A program made the translations under genes and the position numbers. 58,148 nucleotides of DNA, from positions 1 to 58,148 of the forward strand of contig JANBPK010001228.1 of assembly GCA_027579435.1 (NCBI GenBank), read 5' to 3'. This document shows, piece after piece, positions 48,330 through 58,148 of the stretch; the first letter of the stretch is position 1; every line of letters starts with the position of its first letter. A model generated the notes under the pieces. The model was given only the letters and a program-made list of their open reading frames with translations. It was not told the DNA's origin and did not search any database. This stretch comes from Candolleomyces eurysporus (taxonomy: Eukaryota; Basidiomycota; Agaricomycetes; Agaricales; Psathyrellaceae).

Positions 48330-50566
48330 GTAGCAGCCAGAGTACAGACCCATCGCAAGAGTAAGCTGAGGGACGAGGATTGGCAGCCTTCCTGGGTCCA
48401 GGAAGACTGTGCCCCCGACTTCATTGAGACATGTACCCTTGAAAGAGAAGAAAATAGATCAAGCAAAGGACAGCCTGCGACCCCAATGGCCATGTGTGAT
48501 ACAATTTGTACCCTTTAACGAGCATTACTAATTCATTATTTAGATGGGGGACTACACCTGCAATGGACGTCCTGAACCTCGAGATGAATGAAAAAGACTT
48601 TTCCTCGGATTTGAATCTTGCATTCATTGGTAACGTCGTTGGATCGTCACGCCCGGGCTACACATACACTCATATCGCATTATTTAGCATCTGGCGATTT
48701 GGGCAACGTTGTCAAGACAATAAATAGCCTTCCTTCTGAACTCTCGGGTCGTCTGACCATCCTTCTCAACGACGCGCCGCCCATCGCATCCCAAAACCTA
48801 CTACTACTCACCACGCTCGCGACTGTACCTGATCAAAGTCACGCTGCTGAGATCGCCCTCCACTGTAAGGAACCTTACCACTTTGGACATGCCGTTTCCC
48901 GTTCCGTCTATTTTCAGTCTCCGACATTGCTCCCATATATAAGACGGCTCGTTGTACTTTTGCCTGTATCTTCTTTTCTTCCCTTTTTGAATCTCAGAGC
49001 TCTCTCAACTCACCTCTTATCGTCTTGAGTGTTGACAGCTACCGCTGTCTTACATCCACTACTGGTACTCCGCTTTTCTCCTACCCGAGTATGAAGTCCA
49101 GGTGCAACTCGCTGCAGACATAGTCCTCAATAAGATCCAGGATGAACAGGGGAACGTACCCCTCGGAGAGAAGTCTACGCTAGGATGGTACTAGGTGCCA
49201 AATCGAAAGAATATCTCTGGCACTTCTTGAACGGCAAGATCTCCGAAGGAGCGGCGCGAACTGAATACAGTCAAGCGCAGACTACCCCATCACGACAAGA
49301 CCATAGGGAACGGTTTATGACACAGCTGAGACCTTCTCATCGAGTTGCGTTCGAAGAATACCGGCGATCTGGTATCGTTCGCCCTTTTGGTGCTCAGAAT
49401 CCCCATTTCACCAAACCGAATTTGTCTCTATTCACTCTCGAAGGCAAATGGTGGCAGAGCGACTCTGCGAGTCCTCTCAATGGATGGGAGTATGTGATTC
49501 CTTTCTACCTGTCATTATTTTCTCACTCACGATGCTAGTCCCTGAGAAGTCATTAAGACAGGAAAACGCTACGGAGCCCAGGCCGAAGACATCTTTGGTT
49601 GTCTCTACTTCTTCCTTACGGAGCAGCTCCGTACATTTGCTCGTCGTATCCGTGAGATGCGCATTGCATTCAAGCTCTTTTACTGGAGCCCCTGGGAAGT
49701 GGGAGAATTTATGAAGAAGAACATATTCGAGATCTTCCTTCAACTACTCGCTTTGACCGAATCAACGTATCCAACATCATGGATCAAGACCACCGATTTG
49801 GTGCTAGACTCGAAAACGTCCTCGAAACCTGAGGGCCGCTTCTTTCTACACGTCCTTCAGCTGCCCTCGTTGAGTTTTTCACTGTCTGGCAGTGGTTTAT
49901 CTGTAATGACGGCAGTTCGGCTGCAAATTGTGGAGAGAAAATAGCTTTGGAATGCACACAACGATTAGTCGATTTGGAGCAGGTACGATTACCTTTGGTT
50001 TTTCACTCGTCGACTCTCGTTAATCTATAGCTGCTGCTCCAAAGATGAACGACAAGCTAGGTGCGTTCTTTCCTTTTTTTTGTTTTTTGTTTAGTCAACA
50101 TTCCTGATAAAACCATTTGTTGATTTCCACAGCGAACCACTTCACTCAGAAATACATGGCGACATACAATTTGGACGCAGCCCCGTTTTTGAGAACTCAG
50201 ATGCGTTCATGGCTTACCTGCGAAAGAATGGGTTGACAGAGACCCTCGAGAAGACCGACCTCAAGTTACGGGACCAACACACCATCTTGCCCCATGTACG
50301 CGAAACATTCTCTTTGGATTGTTGAAAAGGACTGACGATGGGGATGGACGATGTAGCTGGTAACAGCGAATCAAGGTTCCTCTGGACAGCGCACCGGATG
50401 CATTGCCAACCTTCTTAGACGGAGAGACCTGGTACAATTATGTGAGTGGCCCCCCGATTACACTCTCGCCAGTCATCAGCCCATAAGCTGACTTGTTTGA
50501 CTAGTCGTCGCTCGTTTCTTGGATGCGGTCCACGCGTTATACGGAATTTTGCGTGCGGGATAGGAC
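48330..50566 (+). pseudogene. MYND-DUF4470 copy H, dead
   Basis: Matches the family from its third exon on: RDEDWQPSWVQED, WGTTPAMDVLNLEMNEKD, ASGDLGNVVKTINSLPSELS, PSHRVAFEEYRRSGIVRPFG, GAQAEDIFGCLYFFLTEQLR, FDRINVSNIMD, then DAFMAYLRKNGLTETLEKTD and a weak end RYTEFCVRD. The MYND exons are absent. It has a 191-bp insertion (48864-49054), a frameshift near 49193 after LGWY, and TGA in place of a Trp codon near 49830. The gene lies on the plus strand downstream of ECH1. Confidence 0.85.
48864..49054. mobile_element. 191-bp MITE-like insertion in copy H
   Basis: Begins TGTAAG and ends CTTACA, exact inverted ends of 6 bp, and is flanked by the direct repeat TCCAC at 48859-48863 and 49055-49059. 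Removing it and one repeat restores the family reading IALHYWYSAF in frame. No open reading frame of note inside. Confidence 0.65.
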
Positions 50567-50656
50567 GTCGTCCAGTTGCTGCATCTCAACGTCGTTGCTC
50601 TTTGATATTTCTTAATTGACTGACAGTGTACAATTACATGACGCGAACGTTCGATT

Positions 50657-53208
50657 TTACAGCTTGAGCCCCACATTGATGTGAACACCCTTGACCTGTG
50701 TGTACCTAATGCCAGATCAGAATCATGTCTTGGTCAGCAGAAAAGAGAATGACCACATACGTCTCCAAAGCGTATTCACCCAGATCCCGACCACCGTTAC
50801 CAGATTGCTTGTATCCTCCGAACGGAACGCTGATCTCGAGGCTGTTGGCGCAGTTCACCTACGGACTGTATGAGCATTGATTGCCATGAGAGCGTTGCGG
50901 GAGAGCATACCCAAACGCTGCCAGATTCAAGGGCATGCGCGACTCTGATTGCACGACTAGTATTTTCCGAGAAGATGTGACTTGCCAGTCCATACGTAGT
51001 GTCGTTCGCCAGCTCGATGACCTCTTAAAAACGAATATGGCCACCCGACGACGTGAGCGGTTCCCCAAAATCCGGTGCATATGAATGGCTACGCATACCT
51101 TCTTCTGTCTTGAACTTTAAGACAACACCAACAGGCCCAAAGATCTCTTCCCGCACAATCTTCATATCGGGTGTAACGTTGGTGAAGACAGTGGGCTTGA
51201 TGAAGAAACCCTTATCGCCATGCCTTTCTCCTCCGGCTTGGACATGCGCGCCGGCTTCTTTGCCCGAGTCGATGTACGACATAATGCGCTGAATTGATTC
51301 ATGGTGTGAGTCAGCGAGGCCAAATAGACGAGTATAACATGAGGACGCACGTCAAATTGAGTTTTCGAGACCTGGGGACCGTGTTGAGTACCAGCGGCGA
51401 ATGGGTCGCCAGCGCTGTCTCCCAAGCCCTTGGCTGCTGCGGTGAAATGCTCCAAGAACTTGTCGTAAACGCCTTCCTGAACAAATATCCTCGATCCTGC
51501 ACTGCAAACCTGGCCCATGTTAAAGCTGAGGTGCGTTAATACGCCAATCAGAGCTTGAACGGGCTTCGAGATAAACCAGAGGAAGGGACTAACAATATAC
51601 CACCAGCGGCCCATTTGATTGCCTGCTCAAGGTTAGCATCTTCGAAGATAATGGTAGGGCTCTTTCCTCCAAGCTCCAACGAGACATCCTTCAAGTTGGT
51701 TTCTGCAGCCGCCTTCAGGATTCGGCGTCCCGTCAAAGTACTTCCCGTGAACGCAACCTTTTCGATGCCGTAGTGTTCAGAGATGGCCTGGCCGACCGTA
51801 GCGCCTATGTATGATTCAGCATTAAGCATCCGAGGCATTTCTTAGGTCGAGGACTTACCATAACCATTGACAATGTTGATGACTCCCGGTGGGAACCCTG
51901 CCTCCTTCACCACCTCAGCCAGCTTCAGAGCCGTCAGAGGCGTAACCTCGGAAGGCTGTCCACAAATTCAAATCAGCAGCTGGTTAGAGCGAGCCCCAGT
52001 TTGTCCGACCTTGATCACGACAGTATTTCCAGTAGCAACAGCAGGTGCGATTTTCCAGGCTAGCATGCTCTGAGAGAGACGACGTCAGAATGAGGCAGCT
52101 GATAAGAAGCGACTGTCGACGAACGAATGGGAAATTCCATGGAATGATTTGGCCCTTTGAATTCATGAGCAAAGTTGCGGATGCAGGAACGACAAAAGTT
52201 TTCTTACCACAACACCATAAGGCTCGTGTCGGGTATAAGCAAATTTGGTGGGATTGGTCTGGAGACCAAGGAGTCAGCTCTGAAGTGTCCCCTTTATCGA
52301 AGACATATTCCTCACTTCAATAGTCTTTCCAGTAATCTTGTCAGCCCATCCAGCGTAATACCTATAAACATAAATCGCGCCCCCAACATCAGCAGCCTTC
52401 GCTTTTGCATAAACCTTCCCTGAAACGATGCACCAAAAAAAAGAAAAGAAAGAAAGAGTGATGAGCGACGTTCGGACATTCAACCCGAGCTCAAGCCATC
52501 CACAAACCTGCATTCAAACTCTCCAAAGCCGCAAATTCCTCCAAATTCTTCTCAATCAGATTCGCAAGCTTCGACAANAGCTCTCCACGGGCTCTTCCAG
52601 CAATCTTCANTCCCCACGTCGTCTTGTACGCCTGNNGNNAACAGAACAACACGCATGCGCAATATACCCAATGCGAGCATACNATNATGATGATGATGAG
52701 CGAAGACAGTTTCGCCGAGAGAGACCNCCCCAACAAACCTTCTTCGCAGCTTCGACGGCTTTGTCCACGTCAGCCTTGCTTCCTCCAGCGACCTTGGTGA
52801 TGACTTCTCCGGTNGCTATTCCGAGTCATCATGAGAGGGAGAAGAAAGTTAGCAACGACGCGATCATGGTCGTCGGTAGACCTCGGGCATGAGCNNNANC
52901 ANANTAGAGCGGTNTNNGGNCCGNCTCNGGAGAAANNCTCACCTGGNTTGACAACCCTTCATACGCCAANATCAGTNCGAGCACTGGAGCGACANAGNGG
53001 GTACTNGNTGTGGTGTTGAGACAGATAACGTACTCGATGAGATCACCGTCAACAGGATCAACCCATTCGTTATTGATAAAGAGCCTACAATGAAGATCAA
53101 NGTCAACATCAATCNTAGCGGGNAAGGTGAGGGTACGTACCCAGTGTTGATGGTGGAGGTACCTTTGTAGGTAGGGGTNTCAAANGTGTAGGTGAACGTT
53201 CCAGGCAT
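50657..53208 (-). CDS. NAD(P)-dependent aldehyde dehydrogenase 3
   Basis: Close paralogue of the gene at 24.6-26.9 kb. The start MPGTFTY is at 53208, with KGTSTINTG following, and the end [12 protein letters not shown] at 50657. Motifs: [44 protein letters not shown] (catalytic Cys), [33 protein letters not shown] and PFGGYKQSG. Many short introns. The first 700 bp of the gene (about 52570-53210) contain many Ns, so the N-terminal exons are poorly defined. No disabling change seen in the clean part. Confidence 0.88.
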
Positions 53209-53765
53209 TTCGGAAGANAGTACTTGTGCTTGAAGGTCAAGTTAAAGTCTGAAGAACAATCGAAAACGACGAATGCAGGTATTTATACGAAGCAGAGACG
53301 CTTGAGAAACAGAAGCTCAAATAGAGAATGATGAACAAAGCGCATGGAGCTTCGAGTTCTCGAAGATGGGGGAGTGGAAACCGCAATGCGTATCCGTGTA
53401 GATAAGCGTAATTGGATTGGAAANTGTCGANAAGTTCGGGTGCTCCGACAAACCTTNNTTNTCGTGAGGAGNGCTAACNCCNGNNTAGTTCTCTGCAACG
53501 GCTGGTCGCCCAATGAGCATTTNAGGATATTAACCCACANTGTAGGGGACGAATGGAGATTGAATGNCGGTGCAAAGCTCTAAATCTACGAGCAGCAAGC
53601 ATTAAAATTACATCGACAGTATAATTACACTGCCCGGAAAAAAAAGCACTACAATCAGCCACCAAGCCAATACGATAAAGAAAGGAAGTACACTCACCAA
53701 AGGTAGGGTAGATAGGTATCACTCTAAATCTAGGATAAATTCGACTTGGGGCCCAAGCGTCTGGG
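53209..53765. other. Intergenic stretch with poor base calls
   Basis: Between ALDH 3 and the helicase. Many Ns (53217, 53431-53574). No gene can be supported. Confidence 0.5.
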
Positions 53766-55843
53766 TTATGCGAGCGCGCGGACCCTCTGCTTCACCTCCC
53801 TCGCCTTATTGCTCCCTCTGCCCTTCGACTTTCCAAAGATGACCACACGGCCTGNCTGGCCAGCTCTCCCCGAACGCCCCGCCCTATGCAAAAAGTCGAT
53901 CATGTTTCGTGGTTCGTCAACAATGAACACATGGTTGATGGAAGGATCGAAATCCAAGCCTCTGGACAGGAGCGATGTGGTGATCATGACGTGCGGGTCC
54001 TTGGATGGGTCAGAGATAACTCCAGGNGTTGTGGGTGTGACGTTGCTCGATGGGGCCGGCTTTTGGAGCTGCGAATTTCGTAGAGGGCGGAGGAAGCCAG
54101 AAAGNTGCTTGTTGGAGCCTCGTTTACGTTCCTCTGACGCGCTCGTCAAAGCAACANTTTTTTATTCCCTTTTCTGCGAGGAAGGTGCTAAGATCTTCNA
54201 CCTTCGAGCTCTTGTTACAGAAGATGAGGATTTTGGAGAGAGAGGTAACGGGAGCCACTGCGCTGGCAACCGCAAGAGCGTCTTCNGCCCAAACTCGACG
54301 TATCCGTTTCTCGATGTCGGCATTCTTGTTTCCACCAGTCCAGCTGGCATACTCTGTTTGAAGAGTTTTGGGAAGATGATGGAGTCGGGGGGAAGCGAGA
54401 CGAATGAGTCGAGGGTGATAGGCGTCNAGATACCGGGCCAACGTTGACGGAATTGTAGCACTCGTAAGGACGAGATGGAAAGGGTATTCCACATCTTGGT
54501 TTTCAGGCAGTTTCTCAGTTGGAGAGGTCGGCAGTGGATCGACTGAGACTTGGTGACCACGAGCGGCACTGATATCAGCAAGGAGCGTACGCGTCACCTC
54601 CTGGAAGTCGGGATCTGCAGGCACAAATTAGAGCAAATTCCCCGATAAAACAATAGACATACCAAGAAGGATATCGGCTTCATCGACGACGACCCATTGC
54701 ACATTTTCCAGACCGAGCTCAGGCTTACTCCGCCACTTTCCGACGCCGACCATTTTGTCCCTTCCTCTTCGCAGTGTTTTGGAGTCGAGGGTTGCATCTT
54801 CTTCAGTCATTTCCCTTCTATCCCAGCCGCGTCCACGAATCATTTCCATGATCTTCATCGGTGTCCCAACGAGGACGTCGACGGGATGAGTATGCTTATG
54901 CACCGCGAATTCGCCTTGCCCGCCTCCCATCAGGCTGTCGAATTGTGCGGCCATTTGACTCGCTGTGGCATCGCGAGTCGTCTGGCTCTTCGTGTTCGCC
55001 TGACTGGCACACACCACTCGAAGCTTTTCGCTGTGAAGCAGCGATTTTGCGAATACGGAAAGCTGCCTGGACAGCTCGTGTGTGGGTGCAAGGATGATGG
55101 CGCGGGGATTCAAAGGTCGTGAAGAGGGTGTTGGTGGAGGTTTCGATCCTTCCGTCTCCTTGAGGTGTTGAAGAACGGGGAGGAGGTAAGCAATGGACTT
55201 GCCAGAACCCGTCTCCGACGCCAGAAGGAACTGGTTCCATTCAAAGGCCGGCTCCTTGTCGAACAGCCACTTCATACTCAGTGATTGGATTGGCGTCGGG
55301 CGAGCGTCCTGTCCCAGTGTTTCCCTGAGAGCAGAGACGAAGCCAGGCAGCAATGGCGGGGTGTTGAAACGGGTCGGGGCACCCTTGAGAGAGGCTGAGA
55401 TTTCAGTGGAACCTCCCGTCGTCACCAGTGTCGGTGGGTTATAGAATTCTTCGTCCTCCGCTGTCGCCTCATAGTCCAAATCCTTCCACTTGTACACAGG
55501 ACGTTCGATAGGCTCTGGAGCCTTCTGAGCAGTGACAGGTTCTTGAGTCTCGCTAGACCACTTTCCTTTGCGCCCCTCCTCTGCGAGAGCGGCTCGTCGT
55601 TGGCGCTGCATTCGAACTTCCGAAACTTCTCGCTCTTGCTCTACCTGTCGACCATGATGGGGGGCCTCGTCCCTGTCGAATCGCGCCACTTCCAGCTTCC
55701 CCCCGATTGTAAGCAGGCTTCAGGGACTTTGCCAGCCGAGGTCGTAGCTTTGGGCCTGGAGATAGGTCAATGACGACCTCCGGGGAATAGATTTCGCTCA
55801 CCTTGAGTGCTGGCCGATGAATGGAGACCTGAAACGAGTTCAT
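53766..55843 (-). CDS. MRH4: DEAD-box RNA helicase, mitochondrial Mrh4-like
   Basis: ATP-dependent RNA helicase; Mrh4 assists mitochondrial ribosome assembly. The start MNSFQVSIHRPALK is at 55843 and the stop at 53766. Motifs in order: Q motif PTPIQ, motif I ASETGSGKS, Ia APTHELSRQL, II VVDEADILL, III LTSATIP, then ILIFCNKSSK, SLLSRGLDFD and VI HRAGRSGRAGQ. One intron follows motif II (about 54605-54650). The basic, acid-poor start could be a mitochondrial presequence. A C6 run at 55699-55704 and an N near 54157 each shift the frame by one base; dropping one base at each gives a continuous family-like protein, so base-calling errors are likely. The Mrh4 assignment rests on motif II wording and layout. 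Confidence 0.8.
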
Positions 55844-56270
55844 GGCTCCGGAGACGAAGGCACGTTCGACGAGCAGTCAATAGGTATGCCATGCAATGGG
55901 AAGGGGTCGAAAAAGGTGCCGGTCGTTGAGGATAGCCGTCACGGCGCGAAAATGGGAAGAGTCACGCTCGAGTCACATCACGCGTCACAAGCACTCGCGT
56001 TGTCACGGCACGCGTTTAGTGGCTCTATGTCGCCGGACGTGTTGAGCTCAACTAGAGAAAATATAGCTGAAGGGATAGACCTTCTTATCCCGTCCCAGTG
56101 AGTATCTAGCCCCTTTACACTCAGAGAAATTGGCTCAATGTCTGGCCCTGGGACTGCAGTATGGGAGCAAACCATCCGGCCCTCTATTCCGAGGCATTTT
56201 TTTTTGACTCGGGTTCATACGTGCAGTTTCCAGGCGCCAAGATGGACGTGCTCACTCATGTTTCTACATT
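55844..56270. other. Upstream region of the helicase
   Basis: CpG-rich like the rest of the window up to about 56250. A 94-codon open frame at 55817-56101 (+) has no recognised family. Probably promoter. Confidence 0.45.
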
Positions 56271-58148
56271 GAATTGTTGCTTACTCTATTGCTCTATTAC
56301 TTGAAATCTATTGCTCTATTGCTTGGACTTATGTTTATCTTGTGTGGCATGATATTTTGAATTGAAAGATAATAATAAATTGAGTTGTACTCTGGTGTAC
56401 ACCTGAGAACTTGTGGATACTAGCAGAGAAGAATTTATCCGATTCTTAATACTGACTACTACCCACAACTTGTGCAGTGATTTGTGCAGCTTGAATTTGT
56501 TACCCAAGGTCACTGCTCAGAAAAGACCTTGTGTGGCTCAACTGATAGGTTGAGTGTGTGTGTGCTGAGTAGGGTGGTTTCTTAGTCTTGCTGTTCTCAA
56601 TAAGTCCCTTCACTCCCAGATATGGTAGTTGGAATGTCAATCAACTTAGCAGATTTGCAATCAATTCTCAAAGCTACTGGCTACTCTTCTAAAATTTTTG
56701 CTTAGCAATTGTCAGGGCAAATCCCCTTGTAGTGTGCAAAACTCCCTCCAATATTGTACCTTGCCAGGTCAGGCATACTAAATCATGTTCTCCCTGGTAC
56801 TTAGTGGTTTTAGATACATTTGCAAAGCCTTCTGAAATTTGAAGTACTATTGCAGAATTGTCTTAATTGTCTTACTAAACTTTCTAGATGCACTCAGGAG
56901 TCTGCCAAGTTGACAGTCAGGGTAACAGCAACTCTTTCTTATTTCACTAACTTTGGAAAAAAAATTCTATGCCTGAGTTGGTTTGCAAACCTGAAGAATG
57001 TGTTCACAAACTTTCTAAGGGTGTTTATGCATCAGGCATATCACCAGGCCACTCCATAAGCCATAGAACAGACACCTATTTCACATAAAGTTCAACATAG
57101 ACATTGGTGCATGAGAAGTGCATGATATGGATTCTGGACATGAGAAACAGTGGGATGCGCATATAAATGCAACAGTGCCAGTGGTGAAGCCCAATGAATT
57201 TGATCTTCTGCCACAAACAGGGTTCTAGTATCAGGTAATTGATTGGACTGATGGTCACCAGTAGGGAGATAGCTAATATGTGGTATCAACTGAGAAAGAT
57301 CAAGCAGAATACAATTCAAGACCAAAGTCTTGTCATTTTCCAGAGCTCAGCTGTTAAATGCACTATAAAGGAGATTCTTAATGCACCAGGCTAAATGCCA
57401 ATCCCAGAAAACTCCAATCTTTGGCAGCATATTTCAATTTGACTCAAACCTTGTTAATACTAATGCCAGCTGTACTGGCAATTTTATTAGCTGCAGTCAA
57501 GATTGAGATGCAAAATCTGCTACACTTGCAATATTTGAAATGTGGGTAATGACATCAAACCCCACAGCCTGGCCTGAAACATAGTAAAATCCATGATATA
57601 AGTGCTCAGCATTTACATGAACAAGAGGGCAAAAATGAATTTATGGAAATGTACAACAGATACTGCACACACAAAGGTTCAAGAGAGGTAGCAGCAGGAA
57701 TCACATCTGTCTAGATAAGAGAAATTTTGGATTCATTGTGATTCTTGGACACTTGAGAGATGTCAAGAGTGTAGACTCTACCATCTGTATGTCCAATGGC
57801 TACAAATGAAAAGGTAGAGTCAAAAGATAAACTGGAAACTTTCCAGGATGAAGGAAACCAGCAAATGGGAGCCACAGTTGGTGACAAAGCCTGGCCAGCC
57901 AATTTGGCTCTGACCAATCCAGAAACAGGGGGGTGGTATTTTGTAGTATTTGCATAGAGTGTTGAAGAGTCTGGAAACCCCATGGAAAGGAGTGTACATT
58001 CAAGAGTGGTAAGAAGGGTTCCCACTTGGCTGTCCCACAGGCACACTGTGCTATCTGAAGATGCAGATGCCAGCCTTTGCCCATCAGGTGAGAAGGCAAC
58101 ACTCTTTACCCAAGAGGAATGGCCTTTAAGAGTGGCAAGAAGGGTTCC
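56271..58148. other. CpG-free, AT-richer segment
   Basis: From about 56275 to the end I count only two CG dinucleotides (near 56440 and 57158) in some 1870 bp, while the preceding kilobase has dozens. It opens with a short direct repeat of TATTGCTCTATT (near 56287 and 56309). Apart from the WD40 frame at its end, no gene is recognised; 56271-57710 is non-coding by eye. Confidence 0.85.
57711..58148 (-). CDS. WD40-repeat protein, C-terminal part
   Basis: Minus strand is open from the window edge to TAG at 57711. It reads [20 protein letters not shown], then [20 protein letters not shown], a classic WD40 repeat ending in WD, followed by weaker repeat-like sequence with [15 protein letters not shown]. 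Such repeats end many fungal NACHT-WD40 proteins, but the N-terminal part lies outside the window. The coding part contains no CpG at all and no premature stop. Function cannot be set from this part. Confidence 0.75.
   Translation of the reverse strand, partial: GTLLATLKGHSSWVKSVAFSPDGQRLASASSDSTVCLWDSQVGTLLTTLECTLLSMGFPDSSTLYANTTKYHPPVSGLVRAKLAGQALSPTVAPICWFPSSWKVSSLSFDSTFSFVAIGHTDGRVYTLDISQVSKNHNESKISLI

Noticed and set aside
4516..53208. Secondary-metabolite or degradation gene cluster based on three ALDH genes
   Set aside because: No backbone synthase, P450, or pathway regulator is present, and the ALDH genes are far apart.
55817..56101. Small plus-strand open frame upstream of the helicase
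   Set aside because: Overlaps the helicase start, no domain, composition like non-coding DNA.
56820..57325. Short open frames in the CpG-free segment
   Set aside because: Length expected by chance in AT-richer DNA and no family motifs.
1..58148. tRNA, rRNA, CRISPR and retrotransposon genes
   Set aside because: None could be recognised by eye on either strand; no reverse transcriptase, integrase or transposase motif was seen.

Overview
The window is nuclear DNA of a filamentous basidiomycete, most likely an Agaricomycete. Genes are split by many short GT-AG introns of about 50-80 bp. The families fit that group: a PVL-like beta-propeller lectin, LysM/CBM18/GH18 chitinases, a small NACHT protein, and a MYND-plus-DUF4470 family in several copies. 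No bacterial, organellar, rRNA, tRNA or CRISPR feature was seen.

Layout. 1-10.6 kb: 3' part of an oxysterol-binding protein (+), a PIN-like membrane transporter (-), an aldehyde dehydrogenase (-) and a NACHT NTPase (+). 10.6-19.9 kb: three tandem MYND-DUF4470 genes (-), made by a tandem duplication that left a broken exon 1 fragment between copies. 19.9-24.0 kb: an adenylate-cyclase-derived gene with RA, LRR and PP2C-like parts but no cyclase domain (-), divergent from VPS29 (+). 24.6-29.1 kb: a second aldehyde dehydrogenase (+) and a lectin-type FG-GAP propeller (+). 29.6-46.7 kb: a dispersed segmental duplication holding two chitinases (-) and two wrecked Kelch/MYND genes, with a fourth MYND-DUF4470 gene (+) between the copies. 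46.9-55.8 kb: a peroxisomal-type dienoyl-CoA isomerase (+), a fifth, dead MYND-DUF4470 copy (+) carrying a 191-bp insertion, a third aldehyde dehydrogenase (-) and a DEAD-box helicase resembling mitochondrial Mrh4 (-). 56.3 kb to the end: DNA almost free of CpG, AT-richer, ending in part of a WD40 gene (-).

Housekeeping genes (OSBP, VPS29, ECH1, Mrh4-like) are interleaved with fast-changing families (MYND-DUF4470, chitinase, Kelch/MYND, NACHT, lectin). The fast families account for nearly all duplications, relics and shared promoter blocks. The most unusual points are: the expanded MYND-DUF4470 family, related by my reading to the axonemal dynein assembly factor DNAAF3 although these fungi have no cilia; the cyclase-less adenylate cyclase derivative; a promoter block shared by the lectin gene and one MYND-DUF4470 gene; and the sharp CpG-free boundary.

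Quality warning: lone Ns and +1 homopolymer lengths break otherwise good reading frames in at least six places, so some apparent frameshifts are probably base-calling errors. All exon models come from reading splice sites and family conservation by eye; no alignment program or database was used.
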